Positions 34,000 through 42,000 of a stretch of DNA of 64,000 nt are shown here, one piece after another. The position numbers and the translations under genes are program-made. The notes below the pieces were generated by a model, which was not told the origin of the DNA, did no database searches, and saw nothing but the letters and a program-made list of their open reading frames with translations. Positions within the stretch are counted from its first letter, which is position 1. Each line of letters starts with the position of its first letter. The DNA is from CAYNKA01 sp964397655 (lineage in GTDB: Bacteria > Spirochaetota > Spirochaetia > DTKZ01): positions 558,001-622,000 of the forward strand of contig CAYNKA010000001.1 in NCBI GenBank assembly GCA_964397655.1, written 5' to 3'.

Positions 34000-34028
34000 A
34001 AAATATATAATCCTCGCGGGATTGTCAA
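34000..34028 (-). promoter_or_regulatory. promoter of the tRNA pair
   Basis: Minus-strand TTGACA (34028-34023) followed by an A/T-rich -10 (TATATT or TATTTT, 34007-34000) at 15-17 bp spacing, about 25 nt before tRNA-Gln. A second TTGACC-17-TATCGC match lies near 34085-34113. The rest of 34030-34162 shows no gene. Confidence 0.55.
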
Positions 34029-34162
34029 GCTGCCATTGCACAGCACGCAAGAAAAAGCTTGGCACCTAAGTAGCGATATTCCGCGAGATGAACGTGGTCA
34101 ATACCAAGCAGCACAATTGAAAGCATAACGTATCGGCCGCTTCCGAGCGGAATTTCGCGAGG

Positions 34163-34693
34163 TCACTCGCCGTGGTAGTCGATCAGGGTGCGGACCGGGA
34201 GGCCTCCGAGGGCTTTTTCGAAGTGGAGGAACGGCAGGCCGATCACCGCCAAAATGCCGACAACTTCGGATCCCGCCTCGTGCAGGAGGTCGGAGGCGGC
34301 CCGAATCGTGCCTCCGGTGGCGACCAGGTCGTCGATGAGGACGAAGCGCCTCCGCGTTTCGAGGTCCGCGCGATGGACTTCGATGCAGTCCTCGCCGTAT
34401 TCCAGCGCGAAGGATTTGGAAAAGGTCTTTCCCGGGAGCTTTCCCTTTTTTCTCACGGGAACGAGGGGAAGCCCCAGCGCTGCTGCTACGGGGGAACCGA
34501 ACAGAAAGCCTCTGGCCTCGACGACCGCGACCGCTTCGGCACGAAACCCGCGAGCCAGCCTGGTGAGCTCATCCACGCAGTAACGGAAGGCCGCGGGATC
34601 GGCGAGGATGCTCGTGACGTCGTAGAACAGGATGCCGGGTTTGGGGAAATCCGGCACTTTCCGGATCGCGGAATCGAGATCGAATGAGTTCAT
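34163..34693 (-). CDS. apt: adenine phosphoribosyltransferase
   Basis: 176-aa purine-salvage enzyme (adenine plus PRPP to AMP). The PRPP loop VLIDDLVATGGT and the active-site segment EARGFLFGSP are present. The ATG at 34693 with an AAAGG site is preferred over an in-frame TTG at 34702. The upstream gene's stop (34699-34701) lies within the ribosome-site region, so translation is probably coupled. Confidence 0.95.
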   Translation of the reverse strand: MNSFDLDSAIRKVPDFPKPGILFYDVTSILADPAAFRYCVDELTRLARGFRAEAVAVVEARGFLFGSPVAAALGLPLVPVRKKGKLPGKTFSKSFALEYGEDCIEVHRADLETRRRFVLIDDLVATGGTIRAASDLLHEAGSEVVGILAVIGLPFLHFEKALGGLPVRTLIDYHGE

Positions 34694-34698
34694 GGATT

Positions 34699-35139
34699 TC
34701 AACCTTTCCGGAGCTGTCTTAGAAGTCCGTCCACCCAGCGCGCGATCGAGCCGTTCGAACTGCCGTCCTCCCCTTTGTCTAGGCAGAGGCCGGGTTCCAG
34801 GATCGTGAGGTCCGAATCCTTGACCATCTCTCCGAGCGCCTTGAAGGTGGAAGGATTCTCCACCGTGAAAAACGCGCCTTTCCGTCCCGCGAAATTCACG
34901 CCCTGGAGGGATCTGAACAATTCCCGGTAGTCTCCGCTCGAGAGCTTCTCGCCGGCGGCCGCCCCGAAGAGGAGGAGATCGAACGGCGCGAGATCGGGAA
35001 TGAGCGAATCCTTCGCGGATTTGAACTCGGCCCTGACCTTCCTCTTCTTCAATTCCTTGGCCAATGTACGGCCCATCTCGCCCAATTCCGGAGAGGCTTC
35101 CGAAGCGACGACGACGGCTTTTCCGACGTTGTTTTTCAC
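34699..35139 (-). CDS. flavodoxin-fold protein
   Basis: 146-aa protein with a flavodoxin-like pattern: an N-terminal strand KAVVVASEAS, a middle DLLLFGAAAGEKLSSGD and a strand GRKGAFFTVEN. The FMN phosphate loop (T/S-x-T-G-x-T) is not evident, so cofactor binding is doubtful. The start is assigned to GTG 35139, which has no ribosome site but sits 6 nt after a -10 box. Upstream open frame is a shadow of the divergent gene. Function unknown. Confidence 0.65.
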   Translation of the reverse strand: MKNNVGKAVVVASEASPELGEMGRTLAKELKKRKVRAEFKSAKDSLIPDLAPFDLLLFGAAAGEKLSSGDYRELFRSLQGVNFAGRKGAFFTVENPSTFKALGEMVKDSDLTILEPGLCLDKGEDGSSNGSIARWVDGLLRQLRKG

Positions 35140-35145
35140 ACCGAA

Positions 35146-35174
35146 ATCGTAGTATGAATCCTCCCGGTTGTCAA
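35146..35174 (-). promoter_or_regulatory. promoter of flavodoxin-like gene, abutting start
   Basis: Minus-strand TTGACA (35174-35169), 17 bp, TACGAT (35151-35146), then 6 nt to the GTG. Confidence 0.6.
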
Positions 35175-35191
35175 CGCGAAGCCGCTCATTC

Positions 35192-35220
35192 TTGCAAATA
35201 CGTGCGCCCTGGCCTATGAT
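35192..35220 (+). promoter_or_regulatory. promoter of MinD-like gene, abutting start
   Basis: TTGCAA (35192-35197), 17 bp, TATGAT (35215-35220), then 6 nt to the ATG at 35227. It is back to back with the minus-strand promoter at 35146-35174. Confidence 0.6.
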
Positions 35221-35226
35221 GTGCGT

Positions 35227-36198
35227 ATGACAACGATTCTTCCGATAGCCAGCGGAAAAGGCGGGGTCGGGAAAACCCTCATATCCACGAACCTCGGGAT
35301 CTCCTTGGCCAACCTCGGCAAGACAGTCATCCTCGTCGACCTCGACCTCGGCGGATCGAACCTGCATACATGCCTCGGCATCAAGAACAACCATGCCGGC
35401 ATAGGAAGTTACATCTACCGTCAGGCGGCGAGCCTCGAATCGCTCGTCGTCGAAACGGAGGTGAAGCGGCTCTACCTCATCCCCGGAGACTCCCTCCTTC
35501 CGGGCACCGCCAACCTCCAGTTCTTCGTGAAGAACAAGCTCCTCCAGGAGCTCATGAACCTCGTCGCGGACTTCGTCATCCTCGACCTCGGATCCGGCAC
35601 TTCCTACAACACCGTGGATTTTTTCCTCTCCTCGCCTTCGGGCCTCATCGTCACTACGCCGGAGACGACCGCGATCCTGAACGCATACTCCTTCATCAAG
35701 ACCGGCCTCTTCCGTCTTCTGTACCGTTCCTTTCCTACGAAAAGCGAGGAGCGTCAGTTCATCCAGAATTTCGTGACGAACAGGATCGAAGGCTCCCAGG
35801 AATCCTTCCTCACGCTCGTCAACGCCCTCGGCAGGATCAGCGAGGAATCCGGGAGATCGGCGAAGGAGAAGATCGATCATTTCATGCCCAGGGTCATTCT
35901 GAACATGGGCAGGAGCAATCAGGACCTGGCGCTCGGAGCTAAACTGCGTCACATAGCCCGGAAAAACCTTTCAATAGAGGTGGAATACATCGGATTTCTG
36001 CCGTACGATCAGCTCGTCGGCAGATCCATCTTCGACCGCAGGCCGATCTCGGTCTCCCGGCCGGACATCCTCTATGTGAAGAATCTCGAACTCATCGCCC
36101 GAAAAATCGTCCACGCCCCGGCGCCGGAAACGCCGAAGCTCTACGAAGACAACGAGGATCTGCTTTCGTTGAGCGAGATAGCGAAGGTTCAGGGATAG
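35227..36198 (+). CDS. MinD/ParA-like P-loop ATPase
   Basis: 323-aa deviant-Walker ATPase: SGKGGVGKTLISTNLG, switch LVDLDLGGSNLHT, and FVILDLGSGT. It lacks the C-terminal amphipathic helix typical of MinD, and its length and tail are closer to FlhG/YlxH-like or other spirochaete MinD homologues. It probably positions a cellular structure; the partner is unknown. ATG 35227 is chosen because it is 6 nt after the -10 box; GTG at 35221 would lie before the expected transcript start. The end overlaps tsaD by 10 bp. Confidence 0.85.
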   Translation: MTTILPIASGKGGVGKTLISTNLGISLANLGKTVILVDLDLGGSNLHTCLGIKNNHAGIGSYIYRQAASLESLVVETEVKRLYLIPGDSLLPGTANLQFFVKNKLLQELMNLVADFVILDLGSGTSYNTVDFFLSSPSGLIVTTPETTAILNAYSFIKTGLFRLLYRSFPTKSEERQFIQNFVTNRIEGSQESFLTLVNALGRISEESGRSAKEKIDHFMPRVILNMGRSNQDLALGAKLRHIARKNLSIEVEYIGFLPYDQLVGRSIFDRRPISVSRPDILYVKNLELIARKIVHAPAPETPKLYEDNEDLLSLSEIAKVQG

Positions 36199-37202
36199 GA
36201 CCGCTTGAATCCGGGCACGCGGGCGAAGGCGTTCTCGTTCCAGGAAGACCGCACTCCCCTCGTGAGCAGTTCGTACCCGAAGGCCGCGATCATGGCCCCG
36301 TTGTCCGTACAGAGTTCCGGGGACGGGAAAAACACCGAAAGTTCCCGCCTTTCGCCGAGAGCCTTCCTGAGATAGGAATTGGCCGCTACGCCGCCTCCCG
36401 CGACTATGCTCCTGATCCCGGTGTCCTCCACCGCCAGATAGAGCCTCTTGAGCAGGATGTCGATCGCGGTCTTCTGGAAGGAGGCCGCGATGTTCTCCAC
36501 CGTCTTCTCGTGTCCTGGGTTGAGGAACTGGTCGAGCTGATTGATCACCGCGGTCTTGAGCCCGGAGTAGGAAATGTCGTAACGGTGCGTTCCCTTGCGG
36601 AGCGAAGGATCCGGAAAGGAGAACGCCCGCGGATCGCCTCCGCGTGAAAGACGATCGATGGCGATCCCGCCGGGGTAGCCGAGCCCGTAGGCCTTCGCGA
36701 CCTTGTCGAAGGCCTCGCCGCACGCGTCGTCGATCGTTGCGCCGAGCACCTCGATCTCGTCGAAGCCCTTCACCAGGGAAATGATCGTATGACCGCCGGA
36801 CAGGAGAAGGCCGAGATAGGGATACCCGACTTCGTTCTCGATGTGAGGCGCGTGGAGATGGGCCCTCACGTGGTCAACGCCGACGAACGGAATGCCCCTC
36901 GTATACGCGAGCGCCTTGCCGAAGGAAAGCCCCACGAGAAGCGACCCGAGAAGTCCCGGCCGGTTCGTCACGGCGATCCCGTCCACGGCGTCGAGGGTGA
37001 GCCCGGCCTCTTCGAGCGCCCTGTCGTACACCGGCCTGATCCACTCCGTATGCTTCCGCGAGGCGATCTCCGGAACCACGCCGCTGTACGGCCGATGAAA
37101 CTCGATCTGGGTGGCTATGACGTTGCTGAGTATTTCCTTTCCGTCACGCACGCAGGCGACGGAACATTCGTCGCAGGAGCTTTCAATCCCTAGGATCGTC
37201 AT
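36189..37202 (-). CDS. tsaD: tRNA N6-threonylcarbamoyladenosine transferase TsaD
   Basis: 337-aa Kae1/Gcp protein that installs t6A37 on ANN-reading tRNAs with TsaB/E. Start MTILGIESSCDECSVA; metal ligands in HVRAHLHAP; nucleotide site LLLSGGHT; C-terminal GGGVAANSYLR and CTDNGAMIA. It overlaps the upstream deacetylase gene by 20 nt. Confidence 0.97.
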   Translation of the reverse strand: MTILGIESSCDECSVACVRDGKEILSNVIATQIEFHRPYSGVVPEIASRKHTEWIRPVYDRALEEAGLTLDAVDGIAVTNRPGLLGSLLVGLSFGKALAYTRGIPFVGVDHVRAHLHAPHIENEVGYPYLGLLLSGGHTIISLVKGFDEIEVLGATIDDACGEAFDKVAKAYGLGYPGGIAIDRLSRGGDPRAFSFPDPSLRKGTHRYDISYSGLKTAVINQLDQFLNPGHEKTVENIAASFQKTAIDILLKRLYLAVEDTGIRSIVAGGGVAANSYLRKALGERRELSVFFPSPELCTDNGAMIAAFGYELLTRGVRSSWNENAFARVPGFKRSYP

Positions 37203-38118
37203 CAGAATTTCCGCCGGTGAGCAGATCCGACACGGGATAGAACCTGAAACCCTCGTCGAGGATTTCGGGATAGATTTCCATGAGCACGTCGGCGAGTTCC
37301 GAACACCACACATGTCCGATCATCACCGCGTAACCGCGTTTTTCCGCCACGACCTTCGCCTTTTCGAAAGCCCCGCGGATTTCGGTTTTGTCCTTTTCGT
37401 TGTCGAGAAACACGCTTCGCTCCAAAAACGGCAGATTCGATTCAGCTGCGACCTTTTTCCCGACGGACTCGCCGTTCGTCAGACTGTCGAGAAAAAACAG
37501 AGATCGTTCCTTGAGAACCTCGATGACGGCACGCATGACCCTCTCGTCCCTCGTCGCCTTCGATCCCATGTGATTGTTCACGCCTAAAATGCCGGGAAGG
37601 GATGTAACATGCCTTTCCACCGTTTTTCTGATCTCGTCGTTCTTCTGAGCCGTGAATACCGCGCCGGGTCCCGGATTCTGTGTGCCTTCCGGCTCCATCG
37701 GCAGGTGGAGCATGAGGCTCTTCCCCGCCCGCAGCACCCTTTTCGCGGCATCGGCGCTTCCCGGCAGGTCCGGCAACACGGATACCGCGAGCGGCCCGGG
37801 AAAGGCGAGAAACCGTTCCAAGGCTACGGAATCGTAGCCGGCGTCGTCTATCACCAGAACGAGCTTTCCGCGGACGGCGGGCCGTGCCGCGATCCCCGGT
37901 ATGGTTTCTCGCGTTCCCTCTGACGCTCCATCCCGCGGCGGCGAAGGCTTCGCGGCTCCTCCCGTCGGAGCCGCCCGTTCGAGGGGCATGGGTTCGCGTG
38001 AAAACAGAAAAAAGGCAAGCCACACCAGCCCGATGACGGAAAGAACGACGTACATTCCGACGATCAGGTTTCCGACATCACGCTTCTTCCGCCCGTTCCC
38101 GCGTCGCACGCCTGCCAT
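37183..38118 (-). CDS. divergent polysaccharide deacetylase (YibQ/DUF610)
   Basis: 311-aa protein with one N-terminal membrane anchor (about residues 17-38), a Pro/Ala-rich linker, then a NodB-like divergent deacetylase domain: VLVIDDAGYD, MLHLPMEP, NNHMGSKATRD, FFLDSLTNG. It would act on a cell-envelope glycan. Start ATG 38118 lies 6 nt after the -10 box of a good promoter and has no ribosome site. Co-transcribed with tsaD. Confidence 0.85.
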   Translation of the reverse strand: MAGVRRGNGRKKRDVGNLIVGMYVVLSVIGLVWLAFFLFSREPMPLERAAPTGGAAKPSPPRDGASEGTRETIPGIAARPAVRGKLVLVIDDAGYDSVALERFLAFPGPLAVSVLPDLPGSADAAKRVLRAGKSLMLHLPMEPEGTQNPGPGAVFTAQKNDEIRKTVERHVTSLPGILGVNNHMGSKATRDERVMRAVIEVLKERSLFFLDSLTNGESVGKKVAAESNLPFLERSVFLDNEKDKTEIRGAFEKAKVVAEKRGYAVMIGHVWCSELADVLMEIYPEILDEGFRFYPVSDLLTGGNSDDDPRD

Positions 38119-38124
38119 CGGGCT

Positions 38125-38153
38125 ACCGTATGCGGAAATCGTGCTTTGGTCAA
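38125..38153 (-). promoter_or_regulatory. promoter of deacetylase-tsaD, abutting start
   Basis: Minus-strand TTGACC (38153-38148), 17 bp, TACGGT (38130-38125), 6 nt, ATG. Confidence 0.55.
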
Positions 38154-38202
38154 GTAAGCGCAAATCGGAGTGTGAGACTGGGACGCAAACCGGGATCGAA
38201 GC

Positions 38203-39048
38203 TCAATTGTAGATATATTCCCTGAGTTCAGGGGCTTGTTCCTTGAGTTTCCGGATCGCCCGCATTTCAATCTGCCTTACGGTCTCCGGAGAAATGCCCA
38301 TTTCGTGGCTGATCTTCTTCAGGGTATACCGCCTCCCTCCGTGGAAGGCGAAGCGATACATGAGGATCTTTCGTTCCTTCTCCATGAGCTTCGCGAGGAA
38401 TTTCATGGTGTCCTCATAAAGTACCTTGCCGAAAAGCTCCGCATCCGGGCTGAACGTATAATCCTCGAAAACGTCGTGCAGGGTTCCGGAGTCCGCATTG
38501 ATCTCTGAATCGAGGGAGATGACGCTGTTGGAAAAATTCATGATCTCCACGACTTCCTTTTTCTTCATGCCCACATCCTTCGATACCTCTTCGATCGAAG
38601 GCTTCCTCATGAGTTCCTGGCTGAGAGTGATGTAGGTTTTCTGAATCTTGCGAAGAGCGTCCTCCTTCCGGTGAGGCAGGCGGATCGGGCGCCTCTTGTT
38701 CGAAAGGGCTCGGGTGATGGACTGCTTGATCCACCAGGATGCGTAGGTGCTGAACCTGACCTTCCTGCGGTAATCGTATTTCTCGGCTGCCTTCATGAGC
38801 CCGATGTTCCCCTCTTGGACGAGGTCCATGAGCCCGACGTCGTTGCTTACGTAACTTTTCGCTATTTTCACCACCAGGCGGAGATTCGCTTCAACCAAGA
38901 TCCTCCGCGCAAGCTCGTCTCCCTTTTGGACCCTCTTGGAAAGGTCGATTTCCTGTTCGAAGGAAAGGAGCGGCGTATCCTTGATTCGGGAGAAGTAGGC
39001 GCGAAGGCTGTCTTCTTGTCCGTCGATGCTTTTTTTCCGTTTCTTCAT
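38203..39048 (-). CDS. sigma-70 family group-2 sigma factor (RpoS-like)
   Basis: 281-aa sigma factor with regions 1.2-4 and no region 1.1. Region 2 reads NLRLVVKIAKSYVSNDVGLMDLVQEGN then FSTYASWWIKQ; region 4 ends YTLKKISHEMGISPETVRQI. Size and lack of region 1.1 fit an alternative (group 2) sigma rather than RpoD. I use ATG 39048 (MKKRKKSIDG); an in-frame ATG at 39105 also exists, and neither has a strong ribosome site. A sigma-54 element lies between the two candidates. Confidence 0.9.
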   Translation of the reverse strand: MKKRKKSIDGQEDSLRAYFSRIKDTPLLSFEQEIDLSKRVQKGDELARRILVEANLRLVVKIAKSYVSNDVGLMDLVQEGNIGLMKAAEKYDYRRKVRFSTYASWWIKQSITRALSNKRRPIRLPHRKEDALRKIQKTYITLSQELMRKPSIEEVSKDVGMKKKEVVEIMNFSNSVISLDSEINADSGTLHDVFEDYTFSPDAELFGKVLYEDTMKFLAKLMEKERKILMYRFAFHGGRRYTLKKISHEMGISPETVRQIEMRAIRKLKEQAPELREYIYN

Positions 39049-39069
39049 GACAGTACCCACTGATATGAT

Positions 39070-39086
39070 TGCAAGTCCCATGCCAA
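39070..39086 (-). promoter_or_regulatory. candidate sigma-54 promoter of the sigma-factor gene
   Basis: Minus-strand TTGGCATGGGACTTGCA: GG and GC have the required spacing, and only one of the well-conserved flanking positions deviates. Transcription would start about 12 nt before ATG 39048 and would rule out the 39105 start. Confidence 0.5.
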
Positions 39087-39146
39087 ACAGTCGGACTTTT
39101 TCCATCGAGAAATTCTTTTGTTTCAGGTATAAAGAATTAAGCGTAC

Positions 39147-39178
39147 AAAAAAAGAACGGGCCCTCCTGAGAGAGCCCC
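39147..39178 (-). terminator. terminator of flagellar rod operon
   Basis: Minus-strand stem GGGCTC/GGGCCC with an 8-nt loop, then GTTCTTTTTTT. It lies 45 nt after flgJ and separates it from the sigma gene. Confidence 0.7.
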
Positions 39179-39223
39179 GATTGAATACTTTTTTATACAG
39201 GCTCGGTGGAAGAAAACCATAGC

Positions 39224-39553
39224 CTATCGCGAGCGGCCGGCATCTCCCTTGAACTGCCTCATGAGCATGTCGGAAATTCCGAAACTGCCCGTCTTCGCCA
39301 TGGTCTTCGAGTACTCCTGATAGAGCATGTCCTCGAAGATGTCTTCAGCCATTCCGCCCTCCATGAGACCCGTCTTCTGTACGGTCTTCTTCATCGAATC
39401 GAGCATCTGCTTGATGAAAATCGCCTCGAAGTCCCTGCAGGCATCCTTCAGTTTCGCCTCCTCGTCCCGTCCCTTCGGGGCCGAGGGCGTCGAGCGGACG
39501 GCGTCGAACCTGCTATCCTTGAGGTGAAGAAGTCCCGTTTCCGTCACGTTCAT
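39224..39553 (-). CDS. flgJ: FlgJ-like rod-binding protein
   Basis: 109-aa protein matching only the N-terminal rod-scaffold domain of FlgJ: ACRDFEAIFIKQMLDSMKKT, then EDMLYQEYSKTMAKTGSFGISDMLMRQ. The peptidoglycan hydrolase domain found in enteric FlgJ is absent, as is usual outside proteobacteria. It caps rod assembly in the periplasm. Third gene of flgF-flgG-flgJ. Confidence 0.88.
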   Translation of the reverse strand: MNVTETGLLHLKDSRFDAVRSTPSAPKGRDEEAKLKDACRDFEAIFIKQMLDSMKKTVQKTGLMEGGMAEDIFEDMLYQEYSKTMAKTGSFGISDMLMRQFKGDAGRSR

Positions 39554-39561
39554 GATTCAGC

Positions 39562-40356
39562 CTACCTCTTGAGGTTCGCCGCGATGCCGAGCATGGTGTC
39601 GGAAGTCTGGATCGCTTTGGAATTGAATTCGTAGGCCCTTTGGGCCACGATCATGTTCACCATTTCCTGCACGATGGAGACGTTCGACATTTCCAGGAAA
39701 CGATGGATGGTCTTGCCCATGCCGTCATAGCCCGGACGTCCCGCGATCGGGTCCCCTGAAGCACCGGATATTTTATAGAGGTTTTCCCCGATCGCCTGCA
39801 GGCCCGTCGGGTTGATGAAGCGATAGAGTTCCATCTGACCCACGAGGATCGGATCGTCGTTTCCCGGCACCTTCACCGTCACGCGTCCGTCCTGGGAGAT
39901 GGAAAGCGACTCGCGGATGAAACCCTCGGGAAGGATGACCTCGGGTACGACCCGGTATCCGTTCGAGGTTACGAGCTGTCCGTTGGAATCGATCTTGAAA
40001 GCTCCGTCACGCGAATAGCCGTACGTGCCGTCGTAGAGGAGCACCTTGAAGAAACCCTCGCCTTCGATGGCGAGATCGCTCACGTTCCCGGTGTTCTGGA
40101 GGGAGCCCTGGGTGAACACCTTCTGCGTCGCTCCGACCTTCACGCCGTGTCCCACCTGGACGCCGGTCGGCACCAGGGTGACCTCGGTTGCTGGAGTACC
40201 GGCGAGCTTCTTCGTCTGATACAGGAGGTCCTCGAAGTCCGCCCGATTCTTCTTGAAACCGCTCGTGTTCACGTTCGAGAGGTTGTTAGCGATCGTGTCG
40301 ATGTTGAATTGCTGTCCGGTCATGCCGGACGCGGAGGTCCATAAGGATCTTACCAT
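39562..40356 (-). CDS. flgG: flagellar distal rod protein FlgG
   Basis: 264-aa rod protein: N-terminal SLWTSASGMTGQQFNIDTIANNLSN matches the flagellar rod signature, the middle GEGFFKV, and the C-terminal EMVNMIVAQRAYEFNSKAIQTSD forms the coiled-coil packing helix. It is assembled into periplasmic flagella. Confidence 0.95.
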   Translation of the reverse strand: MVRSLWTSASGMTGQQFNIDTIANNLSNVNTSGFKKNRADFEDLLYQTKKLAGTPATEVTLVPTGVQVGHGVKVGATQKVFTQGSLQNTGNVSDLAIEGEGFFKVLLYDGTYGYSRDGAFKIDSNGQLVTSNGYRVVPEVILPEGFIRESLSISQDGRVTVKVPGNDDPILVGQMELYRFINPTGLQAIGENLYKISGASGDPIAGRPGYDGMGKTIHRFLEMSNVSIVQEMVNMIVAQRAYEFNSKAIQTSDTMLGIAANLKR

Positions 40357-40370
40357 ATATCATCCCTCAC

Positions 40371-41219
40371 TTAAACCCGGATAGCCTCGTTCAGGAGCTT
40401 GCCGAGCAGCGCATCGTGCGTCTGGATCGACTTCTGGTTCGCCTCATAAGCCCGGTTCACCTCGATCATCTTGACCATCTCGGTAACCGGGTTCACGTTC
40501 GCAGCCTCGATGAAGCCCTGCCTCACCTTCGGCCGCTTGCCCGCCGCCGCTGTCTCAGCAGCACCCGATTCCTCGGTGTCCTTCCAGAGGGAAGATCCCT
40601 GCTTCTGGAGATACCGGGTCCTTTTGAAATTGACGATTTTCAAGGTGTCGAGCTTCTCGGTCTGGTCCCATTCATTCTCCGTCTTGGATACCAGCCTGTT
40701 GTCGTTCGGCTGAAATTTCTTGTTGATGAAGACGTTGCCGTGTTGGTCGACGACGAAATTGTTCGCCTTGATCTTGATCGGACCGTTCTCGCCGAGGACA
40801 GGATAGCCCTCTTTCGTGACGAGAAGGCTCTCCGGGCCGAGCACGAAGGACCCGTTCCTGGTATACCTCTCCCCGGCCGGGGTCTGGACGGAGAAAAACC
40901 CCTCACCTTCCATGGCGAGGTCGAAATCGTTGTCGGTTTCCTTGAACGCTCCCTGGGAAAAGACCGTGAAAACCTCGTTGGTCTCCACCCCGGTTCCGAG
41001 CTTCCCGACGATGGGACCGACATCCACGGAACCCATGGGGATCTTGTGAACGCCGTCGTCGTCCATCCGGCGTATGAGCAGCTCGGGAAAGGACTTGAAA
41101 ATCACCGTATCCTGTTTGTAGCCCGTGAGGTCCACGTTGGCCAGGTTGTTCGCAACCGCGTCCATCCGGTTCATCTCAGCAACCATGCCGCTCGCGCCGG
41201 TATACAACCCTCGAATCAC
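40371..41219 (-). CDS. flgF: flagellar proximal rod protein FlgF
   Basis: 282-aa rod protein related to FlgG: LYTGASGMVAEMNRMDAVANNLANV, central GEGFFSVQTPAGERYTRNG, and C-terminal EMVKMIEVNRAYEANQKSIQTHD. GTG start with GGAGG 5 nt before. First gene of the rod operon. Confidence 0.92.
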   Translation of the reverse strand: MIRGLYTGASGMVAEMNRMDAVANNLANVDLTGYKQDTVIFKSFPELLIRRMDDDGVHKIPMGSVDVGPIVGKLGTGVETNEVFTVFSQGAFKETDNDFDLAMEGEGFFSVQTPAGERYTRNGSFVLGPESLLVTKEGYPVLGENGPIKIKANNFVVDQHGNVFINKKFQPNDNRLVSKTENEWDQTEKLDTLKIVNFKRTRYLQKQGSSLWKDTEESGAAETAAAGKRPKVRQGFIEAANVNPVTEMVKMIEVNRAYEANQKSIQTHDALLGKLLNEAIRV

Positions 41220-41260
41220 GAATGCCTCCGAAGAAATCCATGAGGGGATTTCTTATCTAA

Positions 41261-41268
41261 GTATCGGC
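41261..41268 (-). promoter_or_regulatory. possible sigma-28 -10 box upstream of flgF
   Basis: Minus-strand GCCGATAC is one base from the flagellar sigma-28 -10 consensus and lies 42 nt before flgF. The -35 position (TTTA rather than TAAA) is poor. The rest of 41220-41377 shows no gene. Confidence 0.3.
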
Positions 41269-41377
41269 ATGCTGAAAAAATCCTAAAGGAGGCGGGACTC
41301 GGGAATTTACAGGTCTGCACCATATAATCATGCTCGAATTATTTCACGATACCCGCTCGGATAACCGCTCGGCTAGC

Positions 41378-41405
41378 TTGCTTTTTTTTCGCCGATTCGT
41401 ATACT
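41378..41405 (+). promoter_or_regulatory. promoter of tRNA-Thr
   Basis: TTGCTT (41378-41383), 16 bp, TATACT (41400-41405), 14 nt before the tRNA. Confidence 0.6.
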
Positions 41406-41419
41406 ACAATGCCGTCAGC

Positions 41420-41491
41420 GCCAGAATAGCTCAGGGGTAGAGCGACGCTCTCGTAAAGCGTAGGTCCTGGGTCCGATTCCCAGTTCTGGCT
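41420..41491 (+). tRNA. tRNA-Thr (CGT), left edge of the defence island
   Basis: Acceptor GCCAGAA/TTCTGGC, anticodon stem ACGCT/AGCGT around CTCGTAA (anticodon CGT), T-arm TGGG TCCGATT CCCA. An integrase relic follows at once, so this is the likely attachment gene. I found no second copy of its 3' end inside the window. Confidence 0.95.
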
Positions 41492-41502
41492 GAAAGACGG
41501 TC

Positions 41503-41523
41503 TTGTAATTCGTTGAATTACAA
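41503..41523 (+). repeat. inverted repeat just after tRNA-Thr
   Basis: TTGTAATTC gtt GAATTACAA is a perfect 9-bp inverted repeat; a T5 run follows after 10 nt. It may serve as the tRNA terminator or be part of an old attachment site. Confidence 0.5.
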
Positions 41524-41568
41524 TGAATTGTGTTTTTCGACCGGGATGTGGGTTCCTGAAAAATCTCG

Positions 41569-41589
41569 AAACGTAGCAAAAACGTAGCA
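41569..41589. repeat. tandem 11-bp repeats, possible integrase arm sites
   Basis: AAACGTAGCA occurs twice with an 11-bp period between the tRNA and the integrase relic, as expected of arm-type sites. Confidence 0.4.
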
Positions 41590-41626
41590 CGGAATGGGCG
41601 TTTTTGCTTAAGGCTGGGGGTTTTTT

Positions 41627-41815
41627 ATGGACGAGTCCCGGAAGGTCTTCTCGTTATATCCACGAAAGCGTAAGAATCTCAAATCGGTGTTCTACGTCCG
41701 CTTCAGGAATCGCGACGGGTCCTGGACCGCGGGGAAGCTCACGGGCAAGTGCACGCGGTCTGCCGCGGAGAAGTGGGCGATCGACTATCTTCGGTCGGGT
41801 CAGGTGGTCGAGTAG
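41627..41815 (+). pseudogene. tyrosine integrase, N-terminal arm-binding fragment
   Basis: A 62-codon ORF: VFSLYPRKRKNLKSVFYVRF, then RDGSWTAGKLTGKCTRSAAEKWA. This is the N-terminal DNA-arm-binding segment of phage-type tyrosine integrases found next to spirochaete tRNA genes. The reading frame stops before any core-binding or catalytic domain (no R..HxxR..Y), and none follows downstream, so it is a relic. Its position beside tRNA-Thr marks the scar of an integrated element. Confidence 0.65.
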
Positions 41816-42000
41816 GAGGCGAAACCATTGACCGTCGAGAGGCTTATTCCCATGGCGAGGGAAGGAAGGTGCCGTCCTTGACCGAGGAGAGGAGGATCCT
41901 CGTCGCGGCGAGGACGCAGCTCACGGCGGCGTCCCACGCAGCCGTGTTCCGGTATCACCGGTTCGGCACGTGGTGGGGACCGCTGCGTCGAGGAAGGAAG
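41816..42000. other. GC-rich stretch without a supported gene
   Basis: An open frame starting at GTG 41869 (VPSLTEERRILVAARTQ...) has about 45 plausible codons and then runs antisense through the HepT relic. I do not recognise it; it looks like the truncated start of another element gene. Composition drops sharply near 42000, suggesting a junction. Confidence 0.4.

Noticed and set aside
34059..34076. A sigma-54-like match (TTGGCACC...AGCG) on the plus strand
   Set aside because: The -12 element is TAGC, not TTGC, and no plus-strand gene follows; it lies downstream of apt and upstream of nothing.
34699..35952. A 417-aa minus-strand protein covering the MinD-like gene
   Set aside because: Only the last 146 codons have protein-like character; the rest is the shadow of the MinD-like gene on the other strand, and a promoter ends at GTG 35139.
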